NCBI RefSeq assembly: GCF_901000735.1
Contig: NC_081542.1
Span: 22,769,093-22,833,092 of the forward strand
Length of the DNA stretch: 64,000 bases
Reading direction: 5' to 3'
DNA from: Corylus avellana
Lineage: Eukaryota; Streptophyta; Magnoliopsida; Fagales; Betulaceae
Shown here: piece by piece, positions 1-12,224 of the stretch
Layout: every line of letters starts with the position of its first letter
Numbering within the stretch: position 1 is the stretch's first letter
The notes under the pieces: generated by a model
What the model saw: the letters and a program-made list of their open reading frames with translations, nothing else
Told to the model about the DNA's origin: nothing
Databases searched by the model: none
Program-made: the position numbers and the translations under genes

Positions 1-1023
1 CGCGGTCCTTGCGACCTGGGATGAGATACTGTGGCCGCAGCCCCGTCCCCTGGCCAGCCGATTAACTCTGGGTGCACTCAGCATGGCAAAAATAAAACTA
101 TGATGGAACCACTTCTGGCAAAGCCTCCTTCAGCGGTTGCGCCTCCATCCTTAGCATCGGTACCGAGCTTTTCTCTTGTTTCTCTTGGGCCAAAAATACA
201 CTCCTCCCTACATGTGCCCTCATTTTATAACACTCTTTTCTCATTTCTTGTACTTCTCTTGGGCAACATGTAGGAGGGTTTATGATCATTGTCTCAAAAT
301 TCTCTTTATAAACATCACTATTTTCACAATATTTCTTTTTTCTCAAACTTGTCATGCATGTAGCAAAATTTCATAATATAAACAAAATAATCATTTGCAA
401 TTGAAAACAAAATTGCATAAATAGCATGACATGATAATTTTTATGGAAGGGATAATAAATTCACTTACCTCTTGACTGCAGTAAAATTTTTCCCTGACTG
501 CTAACTAATCCCCTGAAGGAAATACAGACACATTACTACCCTCATACGCGTCACAACAAAACGTTCTACTACTATTATGAGTTGGCTTGCTAATCAATTG
601 AGAATGAACTTACTTAGGTATTTAGGTATATTTTCTCATAAAATTTTCAAAATTTATTTTATTTAGTAGTACTCCTTTATATATATATACTTTAAGTTCT
701 TCCATACTATATATATATATACACTGCCCACTACCCCATCTATATATATAGATGAACAACTTGAATACCATATATATATATACACGTCCGTCAGCATGCT
801 ATATATATATATATATAACTCTACCGTGTGGTATATAATATACCTCCGTCAGAATGCTATATATATGCAAAACCTGTAACTTTATATGTGTTGGTATATT
901 TTAAGATACTATATATATATATTTTGAAACATTCAGATGTACATATATTTGAAATCCTTCAAATCATTATATATATATACTTTAAAGTACTCATGTATAT
1001 ATATTTATAAATCCTTCAAATCA

Positions 1024-1059
<36 letters not shown>

Positions 1060-1668
1060 GCACGTGAGGAGTAAAACAAGAAGAAAACAAATCTCTCTTT
1101 CCCACTACAAGACCACACGGCAACCAAGGCAAGAAGACACTAAATTTGACAAAACACTAATGCTCTCCATTAAGTATATATATATATAAGAAGAAGAAAG
1201 AAACAATATGTGAGGCAAAAACCATACCTGACGCACAACAGGAAGAGTGACGTGAGGAGAAAAAGTGAGTGGCAGGGAAATTCTTCCTTTTTTTTTTTTT
1301 TTTTCTTCCTTTCTCTCTTCCTTTCCTGGTGTGTGGCAAGAGTTTGTTCCATACCATTATATAGGCTTTAGAAAAGAGATAGAAAATAGGTTTTGAGGAG
1401 CTTAGGGTTTTTATTTTTTTTTTTTTTATTTTTTTTTTTTTTTAAGTCGGTGCCTAGGCTTTCCATATATATTATTTATATTTTACTCTTTTATTTTATT
1501 TACTTATTATTACTATCATTATTATTATTATTATTATTAATATTATTATATATTTTTAATTTGTCCATTCTCATTGTTAACCTAAGCCAACCCTTTTTTT
1601 TTTTAAAAAAAAAAAAAAGACTACAAGTCAACTACAAATATTCTAAAGGGACTTAGGATTGTCACACC
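1..1668 (-). mobile_element. Partial gypsy-type LTR (minus), cut by window edge and gap
   Basis: Positions 1-300 align by eye with 61890-62200 inside the minus-strand gypsy LTR at the far end of the window: the same order of GTGGCC-CAGCC, ATTAACTCT, CTTCTGGCA-AGCCTCCTTCAG, GTGCCCTCAT and GGGCAACATGTAGGAGGG. The shared tracts ATAGCATGACATG and TTACCTCT lie further right (421-475). A minus-strand LTR start TGTGACAATCC may lie at about 1656-1666, just before the gap. The middle is expanded by ATATAT runs. No coding frame is convincing; the short frames here are low-complexity. The family link is seen directly; the boundary is inferred. Confidence 0.55.
680..1056. repeat. AT-dinucleotide-rich degenerate repeat block
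   Basis: About ten (AT)n tracts are separated by short unique spacers. Some spacers repeat: CCGTCAGCATGCTATATA near 787 and CCGTCAGAATGCTATATA near 846, and AATCCTTCAAATCA near 952 and 1010. It looks like microsatellite expansion inside a diverged LTR. Slippage or assembly error is likely here. Confidence 0.7.
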
Positions 1669-1768
1669 NNNNNNNNNNNNNNNNNNNNNNNNNNNNNNNN
1701 NNNNNNNNNNNNNNNNNNNNNNNNNNNNNNNNNNNNNNNNNNNNNNNNNNNNNNNNNNNNNNNNNNNN
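1669..1768. other. Assembly gap (100 N)
   Basis: Exactly 100 N, the same length as the other four gaps, so a placeholder of unknown true size. It separates the LTR fragment from the copia-like element. Confidence 0.95.
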
Positions 1769-1844
1769 AAAAGCTTAATGATGTTGAGCATGAGAAAGAG
1801 TCTTTGGTTGTTAAATTGTCTAAATCACATCCTTAATTGACTCT

Positions 1845-2504
1845 TTGAAATCTGAAAATACTATGCTTATTGATAAATTGGGTGCCTCTACTTCATATTC
1901 TTCTAATTCTGAAAGAAAAACTTTGTTTGTTAAGCATGTGAAAGTTGAAGAAGTCAAAGCCAATATAGCTTGCTTGGATAAGGGCAAAACTTCTTGTATG
2001 AATACTTGTGTGAAGCCCGAATTCAAGGCTCTTTCAAGGAAACAAACTCATGCAAAGTTTGTTCCTACATGCCACCATTGTGGGATTATTGGTCATATTA
2101 GACCAAATTGTTCTAAGTTGAAATCCCAAAGACCTTGGAATAAAAAGGCTGCTCCTAAGAAAGAAAAAGGTGGTGTAGAGTCATGTTTGTCTAGATCTAA
2201 GTATATGTACATCCCTCCTCATATGAGACAAGCTTCTCCGAAATTTGTCCCTACCTGCCATCATTGTAGAAAAGTTGGTCATATTCGACCTAACTGTTTT
2301 AAGTTAAGACCTCGTGAGCATAAGAGTGAGAATTCATATTCTAGGAAAGGTTTTGAGGGGCTATGCATAATGATGAAGGGAGTGTTATCTAGGTTAGATG
2401 AGTTTGACAAGAGTCACAAATCTGTACCTAGGGTTAAGAAGGTTTGGGTTAGGAAGGTCGATACCATTTACCCTTTGAGGGGGAGTGGTAGTGAACTCAC
2501 CTAA
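1845..2504 (+). pseudogene. Retrotransposon gag-like protein with two CCHC zinc knuckles (5' truncated)
   Basis: The 219-codon frame encodes a basic protein with two nearly identical knuckles, CHHCGIIGHIRPNC (about residues 77-90) and CHHCRKVGHIRPNC (about 139-152), both C-X2-C-X4-H-X4-C. In LTR elements this motif binds the RNA genome in the particle. The flanking phrases FVPTCHHC and VWVRK are familiar from plant copia gag-pol proteins. Coding-like sequence runs upstream of this ATG to the gap, so the true start is missing. The frame ends at a stop without running into protease, which fits a gag-only element. Lineage is inferred. Confidence 0.65.
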
Positions 2505-4122
2505 AGTAAGGTGGTCCATAACATGCTTAGGATTGGTTGTCTTGCATATTTCTTCATATCCTAGAGCATGTAGCATTCATTGCATTGCATTGCATTTATT
2601 ATTATTTTTTTTGTTTTTGTTTGTTTTTTTTAATTTTCAGTTTTGCATATATATGCATTGCATTAATTTTGTGCATTTTATTTAAAAAAAAAAATTCAAA
2701 AATTCAAAAAGACAAAAATATAGTTTTTAGGTTGTCTCCTTATTTTTGTCATATGCACCTTGATAGTCCATAAATTTCTCATGTATACTTCATGGATCCA
2801 ATTCCTTATATCTCAAAATGTGCTTACTATACATGGGATGAATATTTATTAATGGACTGATTTTTTTTGGCCTAAGCTTATGCTTCTATGGTACATTTTA
2901 CCTATGCTTGAACTCTTGTGCACATTTAAGCTTAAATTGAGTATGAATTTGGCCTTAAGGGTGAGTTATGTTAGGCAACCATGTGAGAAAGATTGACTAG
3001 TAGTGTCTATCAAATTGACCAAATGCTAGTTGAACCTAGGACCTAGAAATTCTAGCATTCCTCTAATTTGTTTTAAGCACTAAATGATTAAAGACACATT
3101 CTCAAAGAGAAAAATAGTGAAACAAGAAAACAAAAGAACACATTCCAAAATGAATCTATTTCACTGTGTCTTATTTGTGCTCAACTTGTCCCTATAGAAA
3201 TAGTTGTGACCATATTCATTGTGGAAAGAGACGGTCATTACCGGACAACGTTTGAGTATGTGATATTACTACATGGAAAGTGTATTGGATGAGGGTGACA
3301 CGGCTCTAGCAAGGTTTGACTTTTGTTTAAATATACATGTCAATCTTCCCATGAGGTAATTTAAGTTTTTGCTTGCTAGCCTATCCCCTCACCTCGTAAG
3401 TTCATAAACTTACTTGATGGTTAGCTTTCACACACAACACACAAGCATGGGTCGAGTGAAACATGTTGCTTTGCTTGTGTTGAAAAAACTTTTGTTTCAT
3501 ATTTTTTTATTCTCATGTATATTTTGGACATTTTGAGATATTACCGGATAATCATTGCTTAATACATGAGTCTTTTATGTTTTATCATGTGAGTGTATTT
3601 GACATAATGAGTCTTATATTGAGGGGGAGAAAAAAAAAATTATGACTTTTTTCTTCATTTTTTTTATGTCATTCACTGAGGGGGAGAATTTTTTTTTTTT
3701 TTTTTATCATGCTCTTGCATTTCACTCATTATGCATTCATAGTTTTGATTTTGTTTATGTTTCTCTGACTTTCCTTGGGCTTATTGGTGTTTTACTGCCC
3801 TTTGTCCATTCATGACAAAAAGGGGGAGAGAAAATTTTAGAGAGTGCAAACTGGGAATAGCAGACTGGGAATAGATAGAACACCATAGATGATTTTGATT
3901 TTGATATACTTGTTGCATCTATGAAAGATATTTGTTTTGTGTTTTAACAGATTTGGTGAGCTATTCATGATTATATTCTATTCAAATCTGTTATATTATT
4001 GGTACATTGGGTATTTCTATTCCACATACGTTTAATATGTTTTGTGAGTGTTTCAGGAAACAGGAGTTATCTATTCAGATATAACTTGTAAATTTTGTCA
4101 CAGAATTGTCAAAGGGGGAGTT
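2505..4122 (+). other. Non-coding internal region of the copia-like element
   Basis: AT-rich with poly-T and poly-A runs. Three purine tracts of GAGGGGGAG or AAAGGGGGAG type precede the one at 4113-4120 beside the LTR. No frame resembling pol was found on either strand. Confidence 0.5.
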
Positions 4123-5036
4123 TGTTGGGTTTTGAATTGCCAAATTCAGTGACAAAATACATTCATCTGCAATCCCGTCAGCAGTGCATACACGAGGTGT
4201 TGTGTCAAGAGAAGACCTAGAAGATCGATATGATATGGTTAAATTTAATCAAATCGGAATTCTTTAATTAGAGTTAAAATAGGATTTGATTAAATTTTGT
4301 ATCCTGCACATGTATCAGTATTCGGACCATAACTTTCGGCTCGAGAATCGGATTGAGGTGAAATCAGCGGCATTGGAAAGATAACACAAAATTATACAAA
4401 TCTTTGTGAAATAAGATTTTCAAAATTCGAAAGTTAGCTATGCCAAAATCGTCTCGCAAGATAAGGAAGAAAATTTGGATGAATCCTATTCCAACTAGAA
4501 CTAGTTTTTCTTTCCATTTCAACTAGTACTAGGTTTTCTTGTAGTCTATATATAGAGAGTTGTTGTGCACGAAATTGTAAGGAATTCCACATAAGAATTT
4601 ATGTGCTAAGAGAGGGTTTAAGATATTGAGCGTTAGGGTTAGTCTCTCTTAGAGTTAAAGGTTGTGTCTTCATCACAGATCATATACAACCGAAGTCTAC
4701 CGGAGTTCCGGTAAAGGAGATCAAGTAGAAGGATTGTGCCAGATGTTCTGGAAAGGGCTACTGCGGTAGAAGTCAAGTGGGTCGCTTGTCTTATGCAAGG
4801 GAGTGTCAATTGCAAAGGTTTTGTAAGTGTAAACTTCTTGTAATCCTTATTCTTTTATAGTTGATTGATTTCCTGGGTTTGGCTGCCCCGGAGAGGTTAT
4901 ACATTTTAGAGAGTTCTCTAAATGGTTTCCTCTTCGTAACCAAAATATTTGTGTCTCTGTGATCTATTGTTCTACATATTTTGGTTGTATGATTGTTTAA
5001 TTTTTAATTCCGCGTATTATTTACATACAACTATTC
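4123..5036 (+). mobile_element. Copia 3' LTR
   Basis: It starts TGTTGGGTTTTG directly after AAAGGGGGAGTT, the usual tract-then-TG arrangement. A TATA-like TCTATATATAGAGAG lies near 4546-4560. The right end is CA at 5029 or 5036. The segment 4820-5010, with CTGCCCCGGAGAGG and TTAATTCCGCG, is homologous to the minus-strand solo LTR at 13166-14046, so the two belong to related families. Confidence 0.7.
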
Positions 5037-7258
5037 AACTCTCTTATTTGTGTCGTTTGGAGTCGTTTTTAGAATTTACAAAAATAAATAAAGATCTTAA
5101 ACCAAATTGTAGTTTGGGAGCAAAACTAGTTTAATGGTTTTTAGCAAGTAATATGAGTAATACTATATGAGCAAACAAGTCTATATAAAAAAAAATTAAA
5201 AAATTATCTTTGTCATTTATAACTTGTGTTTGGATAAGTGACCTCTATAGTAATCTGTATAAAAATTAAAATTGTTCTTCAAATAATAAATGCTTACTAA
5301 GAGTTTTTGATGTTATACTAGAAACAGAGGACATATGCTAATGCTTATCATACAATGTTATCGGTCTGGAGTTGATTACTCATGGATTTCAAAGCGCTGA
5401 AATGTAAGAATATATTCTAACAAAAAAGTCTCCAATTTTATTTGTTTACCATGTTTGGTTTAGTTGTCACTGAAAAACTTTGTTCCATGACATATTTCTT
5501 GTTATATACTTACAGGGATCTTAGTTTCAACAGATTGGAAAAAAAAATTCCAGACTTTGAAGTTCCAAACAATTTGACTAATATGTAAGCTATCTACATT
5601 TATGAGAGAAATTAGTGTACTTTGCGATGCATAGGAGGCCTTGCAGCTTTTCCTTTTTTATTTTATTTTATGTATTGTGGAGCTTCCTTATTTATTGAAT
5701 CAAACGAGTTGTCTAATCATACAAAGTAGGAGATTCACCACAATGTGATATAAGGTAGGCTTAACCATGTTGTCATTTTGTTGCTTACTAAAATAGGTAT
5801 CTAATAAGCAACTTGTTCAGTGGGACTATTCCAAGATGGATCAGGAACAGTAAACAGTATGTTTTTCATATTAAATTTTACAAAATTTTGTACAAGCCTT
5901 ATTTTTATCTTCTGTATTCCTTTTTCTTTTTCTTTTTTTGGGCCTGCAGAGGAATTACATCAGAAGAATAATGTGTTTGTTTGTTTGTAGGACCTTCGAT
6001 CTTTCCTACAATAACTTGACCAAAACATTTGAAGATACTCGTATAGGAACAACCTTGTAAGAATATTCTTTTTTCTTTTTCTTTTTTATTCCTTTTTGTT
6101 TAGCTCCAGCCTACCATAGCATTGAAACACTATGCTCTCTTTTAAGTTCTAATCTGTGGAAAATATTGTTTGTCATTTCATCAGGAATTTGTTCAAAAGC
6201 TTTCATGGACTAGAAAACTCGTAAGCTTCTGATTTATTAAACCTTGAAGTATCATTCGATCTGTTTCCATACATTTATTTTACAGAAGCTAACGCTTCTT
6301 TCTTTTGCTACACTAATCAAGAATGCTTGGTGCGTGCCCTGAGGATGATCAATGTTCAGAAGGTAATATACATTTAGACATCTTGTTGAATCTAATTACA
6401 ATGTATATGCTTCAATTTTCTTGGACATTCCTCTTTGATAATTTTCAATGGGGGAATAAGTCAGTTAAATATTTAATCATTTAACATTATTTTTTGTTCC
6501 ATTTTGTTTGCTTGTATGTGAACACCATTAACATGTTGCTGTTTTTTGTGCAGAATACCATTCACTGTATATTAATTGTGGAGGAAGCAGAGCAGCTATT
6601 GGAAGCATAAGTTATGAAGGGGATACAGACCGTGGAGATCCATCAAAATTTTATCCAAAAGATAACTAGGGATTTAGTAGCACTGGACAATTTCAGAACA
6701 CGGACATGAACAGCCATATGTATATAGCAAATAATGTATCGACACTCAGAATGCATGACTATGAATTGTACATGAATGCACGCCTCTCTCCCATTTCTCT
6801 CACATATTATTTGTGTTGCTTAGCAAATGGAAAATATACTGTGAGACTTCACTTTGCGGAGATAGTAATTAGAGGCAACAAATCCTTTTACAGTCTTGGA
6901 AGACGGATATTTGATGTTTATATTCAGGTACTAAATCAAATCAGTTATGCCCTCCTTATTTGTTGATGATGATTTGGTTTGATTGCTTAATATGTTGCAG
7001 GGCGAACTGAAGCTGAAAGATTTTGAGATTGAAAAGGAAGCAGAAGGGGTTTATATACCAGTCATTAAGAACATTAGATCAGTTCCAGTTACTAATAAAA
7101 GTTTAGAGATTCGCTTTCATTGGGCTGGGAAAGGGACAACAGCTACTCCAAAAAGAGGAACCTAATGTCCTCTTATATCCGCTATCTCTGTGGAGTCTAG
7201 TAAGTAATGTAGTTGGTTCTGTAGTCATTCTTTTTCTGGTTGACATGTTAGTACTTTG

Positions 7259-7291
<33 letters not shown>
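7259..7291. repeat. CT microsatellite
   Basis: Near-perfect (CT)n run in the intron after the second malectin exon of RLK copy 1. Confidence 0.9.
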
Positions 7292-8630
7292 AAACACATT
7301 TTCATTTCAGGTACTGACACCCTAGAAAACCCCAAAACTTCTTATCTAGCAAAATATCTAATCAACGATACAATAGGATTGAAGAGTTCTGTTTGTAGGT
7401 AGCAAAAATAAGCACATCTATTTTATACCTGATAAGTACCAATACTAGGGGAGAGGGATCCCAAGAAACAACATATCGTATCTTAATGACACCAAATGGT
7501 ATTAAATAAATGGAATTGTGATGTGCATGGAATTGAATGAAATAGAGCAGCTTGAGGTTCCCTACGAGCTTCGACTTATTTTGTATCTAGAGCTGATTGA
7601 TGATGAATCATAGATGAATAGCAAATATATTGCAAGCAATTCCATAATTATTGGATACAAAGTTATATTTAAAATAAGCCACTTTGCAATTTGGTGGAAG
7701 TACAATCCATATTTTGACATCCTTAACGTAGCTTGCATCCATGTGACATCCTATGACATCTTGTTTTGGATTGATCACATAAATGTGTTCCTTCACATAC
7801 AACACAAAAAGCAGAATGCAATCTTATGAGTAATCTTCTTGGAAAATTTTCTTTTCATACAGATTCCAGACTGAGCAAATGGAAGATAATCATTGTGATC
7901 GGAGCTGTAGTTCTTGCATTATTTGTTATTCTTCCAATTTTAGGCATTCTTCGGAGGAAAGGCTGTCTGGGAGGCAGGATATCAAGAGAAAAAGGTAATA
8001 AATACTATGCAAATCTGGATGTAGAAAGGATTAAAAAAAAAACTTTCCTTTTGTCCAACTATTAGAGTAGTGAGAACATTGTATTGCATTCGAAAGACTT
8101 GGTACTCTATTGCAGACAATTTTTTCTTTCTTTGCGCCTAGATGAATAATCAGCATCCAACAATAGAACCATCACAAGCAGCTACAAGAGTGCATATGAT
8201 ATGAACCAATCTCAATAATACTTGCGGCACTTTACATTCAATGAAATTAGGTTTATGCAAATTTAACGATGTTTGTAAATAAGCTCACCAGTTTACCATG
8301 TAAATTTTGAGTTCATTGCTTATTTAAATGATGGCAATATTTATGTGAGCAATGATTAGATAGTTCAATTTCATTCTTGGGCATACATTTGGGATCAGTC
8401 TAGTTCAAGGATGAAAGAGGGAAATGATAATTGACATCAAGTTGATTCATCTTCACATCTCCATAAAGTCACATAAGCTAGGTTGAGCAAGCTTATGTGT
8501 AGTAGCTGGAGTTAGTCTCTTTTAGTTGCATTGCTTGGTATCGTTATCTCAAATATCATCTAGATACTCTATAGGCATTCAGATACAAAATTAAGAAGTC
8601 TAACTATTTTTTAAGATTCAGTCAAACATC

Positions 8631-9300
8631 TTGGGGGTGTTTGGCAAACCCCACAGCATTGTTGGCAAACCCCACGGCACTGTAGACCTCAGGTACAGTC
8701 TGAAAAACAAACAGACTGATGCTGGCTGATAGGCTCGGTTTGAAAATTAACATTGTAAATAAACCCTATTTTTCCCCTTTAGCATTCTATATACCCAAAT
8801 TTTTCCCTCCCGTCTCACAGCGAGAAACTTCTACCCCTCTTCCCCAGCAACAGTCACCCCTTCCTCCTCCTTCCATCTCCTTCCTCTTTCCGCCATTCTC
8901 TTTCTCCTTCCCCCATTCTCTGTCTCAGCATATAGGAGGATCAACAAGGAAAGGGAATCAGCCGCACCTTCATCGGGTTGGTGATTGGGTTCTGTATTTG
9001 AACCTATGCGCCGCCGGTGAGTAAATCTTCTGTTCTCTGTTCTTCGCACTCTAGTGAGGGAGCAAGAAGAGGAAGAAATGATGAACTGCGGAAGAACGAA
9101 TGAGGGAGCAGGAAGAGGAAGAAATGATGAACATTAATTTTCTATTTTTCATAAGGGCATATTTGTCTTTTAATATAAATTGGCTTCTCCCATACACACG
9201 GTCTGCAGGTGTGTAACTGCATCATGGTCAGACTTGCCTGGACAAGGGAATAGTGCCGTGGATGTGGGGGAACGTGTTGTCACTTAACAAACAAGACCCT
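8631..9300. mobile_element. Candidate MITE-like insertion in an RLK copy 1 intron
   Basis: The left edge begins GGGGGTGTTTGGCAAACCCC. The right edge, read on the other strand, begins AGGGTCTTGTTTGTTAAGTG. Both ends also contain CCACGGCACT in inverted orientation (near 8671 and 9256). The interior includes a C/T-rich stretch unlike the surrounding intron. The ends resemble the GGGTGTTTGG termini of Harbinger/Tourist or hAT MITEs. The target duplication is not clear, so this is tentative. Confidence 0.4.
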
Positions 9301-11120
9301 TAAGCTCGCTATTTTGACAGCTTTGAAAAGATTGGATCTGCAAACTGGTTTCTTTACCTTTAAGCAAATCAGGGCAGCCACTAACAACTTCGATGTTGCA
9401 AATAAGATTGGGGAAGGTGGTTTTGGATCCGTCTACAAGGTATCCTGGATTTCATATTCCTTCTTTCTTCTTTCACTTTCTTTTTTACTATTTTTTTTTC
9501 TGAATATTTTGCGTGTACCTTTCCTATTGGTAACAGAAACTTATAGGAAAACCTCGAGTACGTACCTGAAAAATTTATATTCTTAATGCAAGGTATACTG
9601 TTAGATGGCACTATAATTGCTCTTAAACAACTCTCTCCAACATCAAAACAAGGAAATCGTAAATTTGTAAATGAAATAGGCATGATATCTGCTTTACAGC
9701 ACCCAAATCTTGTTAGATTGTATGGATGCTGTATTGAAGGAAATCAACTATTTTTGGTATATGAATTCATGGAAAACAATAGCTTGGCACGTGCTTTGTT
9801 TGGTAAGCTTAATGTTTTTATTTAGTATTTTATGTTGACTTTTACTTATCAAAAAAATAAAAATTATGTTCACTTTAGAGAGCATAAGACCTTAGCACTG
9901 CGAATGGTGTATATCAAGATCTTAGTGAACGAAATAACCATCCTGCTATTTACAAAATATGCAGGTGCAGAGGAATATTGCTTAAAATTGGACTGGCCTA
10001 CGAGGCAGAAAATATGTGTCGGCATAGCTAGAGGTCTGACTTTCTTGCATGAGGAATCACCACTAAGAATTGTTCTTAGAGACATCAAATCTACCAATGT
10101 TCTACTGGATGGGGACCTTTTTGACTTCGGTTTGGCCAAGCTTGATGAAGAGGATAATACCCACATCAGCACCAGAGTTGCTGGAACAATGTGAGCTACC
10201 TTTTTCTCTCTTTCCTTCAATACGGAGTCTTTTTTGTCATTCTATTCTTCCTTTTCTTTTGGCCTCCCAAGGATTAAGTACTGTAGACGTCTTGGAATAA
10301 GTATATGGTTGGATTTTTATACGTTAGCTGTCTACATTTGCAACATCATGCTTATAGAGAAATTCTTAGCTTTATCAAACATGTACTATAGTTATTAAAT
10401 GCCTCAATACATGATGCACTAAACAATCAGCTAACCACGTAAAGTAAAAATTGCAGGATACAGAAAAGCAAAAGGAAGAAAAATCTTTCCATTCAACTAT
10501 TAACACAAATGCTAGCCCTAAAAGCTAACTCCCTCTAAAATTTGAAAAAAAAATGATAGAAATAAAATTGTTTTCAATTATTCTCTCATCCTACACCCAA
10601 AAAAACATGTTAATGCATGCCATTTAAAGTGATCTAACAAACAACTGTTTCCAAAGGGAAAAGAAATTATTGACATCTTGTAGAATCATAAGAACCAGTC
10701 CCCCTTGAACTTGAGCCCGATGACTTGTCAAATTGTGTAGCTATTGGTACATGACTACGTTAGTTCTCAACTTACAAGTTGCAAGAGTCATGAAATGTTC
10801 TTCTTCCTTGCTGACAATAATTTTCTGTATCTTTGACATAATGAAAATTATCGCTCAATTCTAGGAACCTTATTGATTGCATATTTGAATTTTGAATGCA
10901 AATGAAATATGATTTGATACGTAAGTTTCTCTTGATGTTGGACTTTGTTGAATATGAACTTTTTTCCTTTTTCCCTGAGCAATCATACTAATGATCTAAG
11001 TGATAATATAATCCTTATTTGTAGAGGATACATGGCGCCAAAATATGCATTGTGGGGTTATTTAACCTATAAAGCAGATGTTTATAATTTTGGTGTTGTT
11101 GCGTTGGAAATTGTCGCTGG

Positions 11121-11494
11121 CAGAGACGGAGGGAGGGGGGGACCGGGGTGGGCCATGGTCCCCCCCCAAAATAAGGAAAAAAAATATTATAAGTAAAAAA
11201 AATAATAAAAAAATTAAAAAAGTAAAAAAAGTAAGGTTAAAGTTTTAATTTTAGTTATTTGGCCCCTCCAAACAAAAAAATTGGCCCCTATTTTTAATTT
11301 TGTTGGTCCATACCCACTAAGTTTTTTTTATTTTTGGCCCTTACTTTCAAATGTTCACTTTTTTTGGCCCTTACGGTAGTCTTTAGTTCATAAAAAACAA
11401 CCAAAATAATTTTTTTTAATAAAAAAATTCTAAAGAACCGAAAAAAAAAAATTTGGCTGGCCCCTTCCCATAAAATTTCCTGGCTCCGTCCCTG
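11121..11494. mobile_element. hAT-type non-autonomous element inside a kinase exon
   Basis: A 374-bp insert starts CAGAGACGGAGG and ends CTCCGTCCCTG, which reads CAGGGACGGAG on the other strand. An exact 8-bp duplication GTCGCTGG flanks it (11113-11120 and 11495-11502). Eight-bp duplications with CAGGG-CGGAGC ends are typical of hAT (Tip100-like) elements. There is no coding frame. The related kinase exons at 29825-29975 and 50833-50983 (minus) lack the insert, so the empty site is visible in this window. Confidence 0.9.
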
Positions 11495-12224
11495 GTCGCT
11501 GGGAAGAGCAACATGAAATATCGATCAAATGAGAATTATGTATGCCTTCTAGATTGAGTAAGATTGATCTTTTCTTTTAATATACGCAACTATATAAATT
11601 TTGGAGACCTGGTTGCTTCCTTGTCTCTTTCCACTCAACTTGGTCATCCTAATCTTTTACTCTAGTCTCAAGCAGCAAAATAAACTAAATTATGTTGAAA
11701 TTGTCTGCCTTGTTCACTTCACACCTGAGTTCAGCTTATCGACCTGTATTTTTTCTTCTATGTGAGTATAGTTGCTTTTTTATTCTCTTTTATTGATTTG
11801 CTACTTTTCATTTCCATTCTCTTTTCTATGCTTATCATAGGCCCTTGTTCTACAAAGAAAGGGTAATCTAATGGAGCTGGTGGATCCACAGTTGGGGTCT
11901 GAGTTAAACAAGGAAGAGGCAATTAGAATGATCAAAGTAGCACTCTTATGCACTAATCCATCACTAGCACTTAGACCCACCATGTCTTCGGTTGTAAGCA
12001 TGCTCGAAGGCCAAACCATTGTTGATGAAGCCACCTTGGATTCGAGTATATATGGTGATGAATTGGGGTTTAGTGGCTTAAGAGACCAGTTTGAACAACT
12101 GCAGCCAGTACCAATGAGCACAAGTGCAATAAAGAGCCTTATGAATTCATCAGATAAGACTTGGGTTGGATCTACTTCTACATCTGCTCAGGATCTCTAT
12201 CGAGTTAATCTTGATTCTCACTAA

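Larger units (their letters stand above)
1769..5036 (+). mobile_element. Copia-like (SIRE-like or TR-GAG-type) element, 3' part with gag and 3' LTR
   Basis: Order seen: a gag-type frame with two CCHC knuckles (1845-2504), about 1.6 kb without a pol frame, polypurine tracts, then an LTR starting TGTTGGG at 4123. The GGGGGAG purine motif occurs four times (about 3622, 3679, 3822, 4113); the last sits 2 bp before the LTR. No integrase, reverse transcriptase or RNase H could be read between gag and LTR. It is either an internally deleted copia element or a non-autonomous gag-only element. The 5' side is lost in the gap. Confidence 0.65.
5516..12224 (+). pseudogene. LRR-malectin receptor-like kinase, copy 1 (5'-truncated pseudogene)
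   Basis: Exons match copy 2 one for one: LRR 5516-5584, 5797-5856, 5991-6056, 6185-6220; linker 6322-6362; malectin 6554-6927 and 7001-7199; transmembrane 7863-7994; kinase 9321-9439, 9593-9803, 9965-10190, 11025-11557 (interrupted) and about 11842-12224. The signal peptide and most LRRs are missing; a copia LTR lies upstream. Lesions: TAG at 6667-6669 and TAA at 7163-7165 in the malectin exons; a one-base acceptor shift at 9591-9592 that breaks frame; HRD reads LRD; NPKIS before DFG is reduced to one residue; a hAT insertion at 11121-11494; and TGG changed to TGA at 11555-11557. It cannot make an active kinase. The last exon still has an open frame ending at 12224, with AATAAA at 12272. Subfamily (LRR-VIII-2 type) is from domain order. 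Confidence 0.9.

Noticed and set aside
1157..1656. Short frames rich in Lys/Arg or Phe/Leu on both strands
   Set aside because: They arise from poly-T/poly-A and microsatellite runs and have no coding signature.
8719..9049. Pro/Ser-rich frame of 101 codons
   Set aside because: Lies in a C/T-rich part of a candidate MITE inside an intron; the composition explains the frame.
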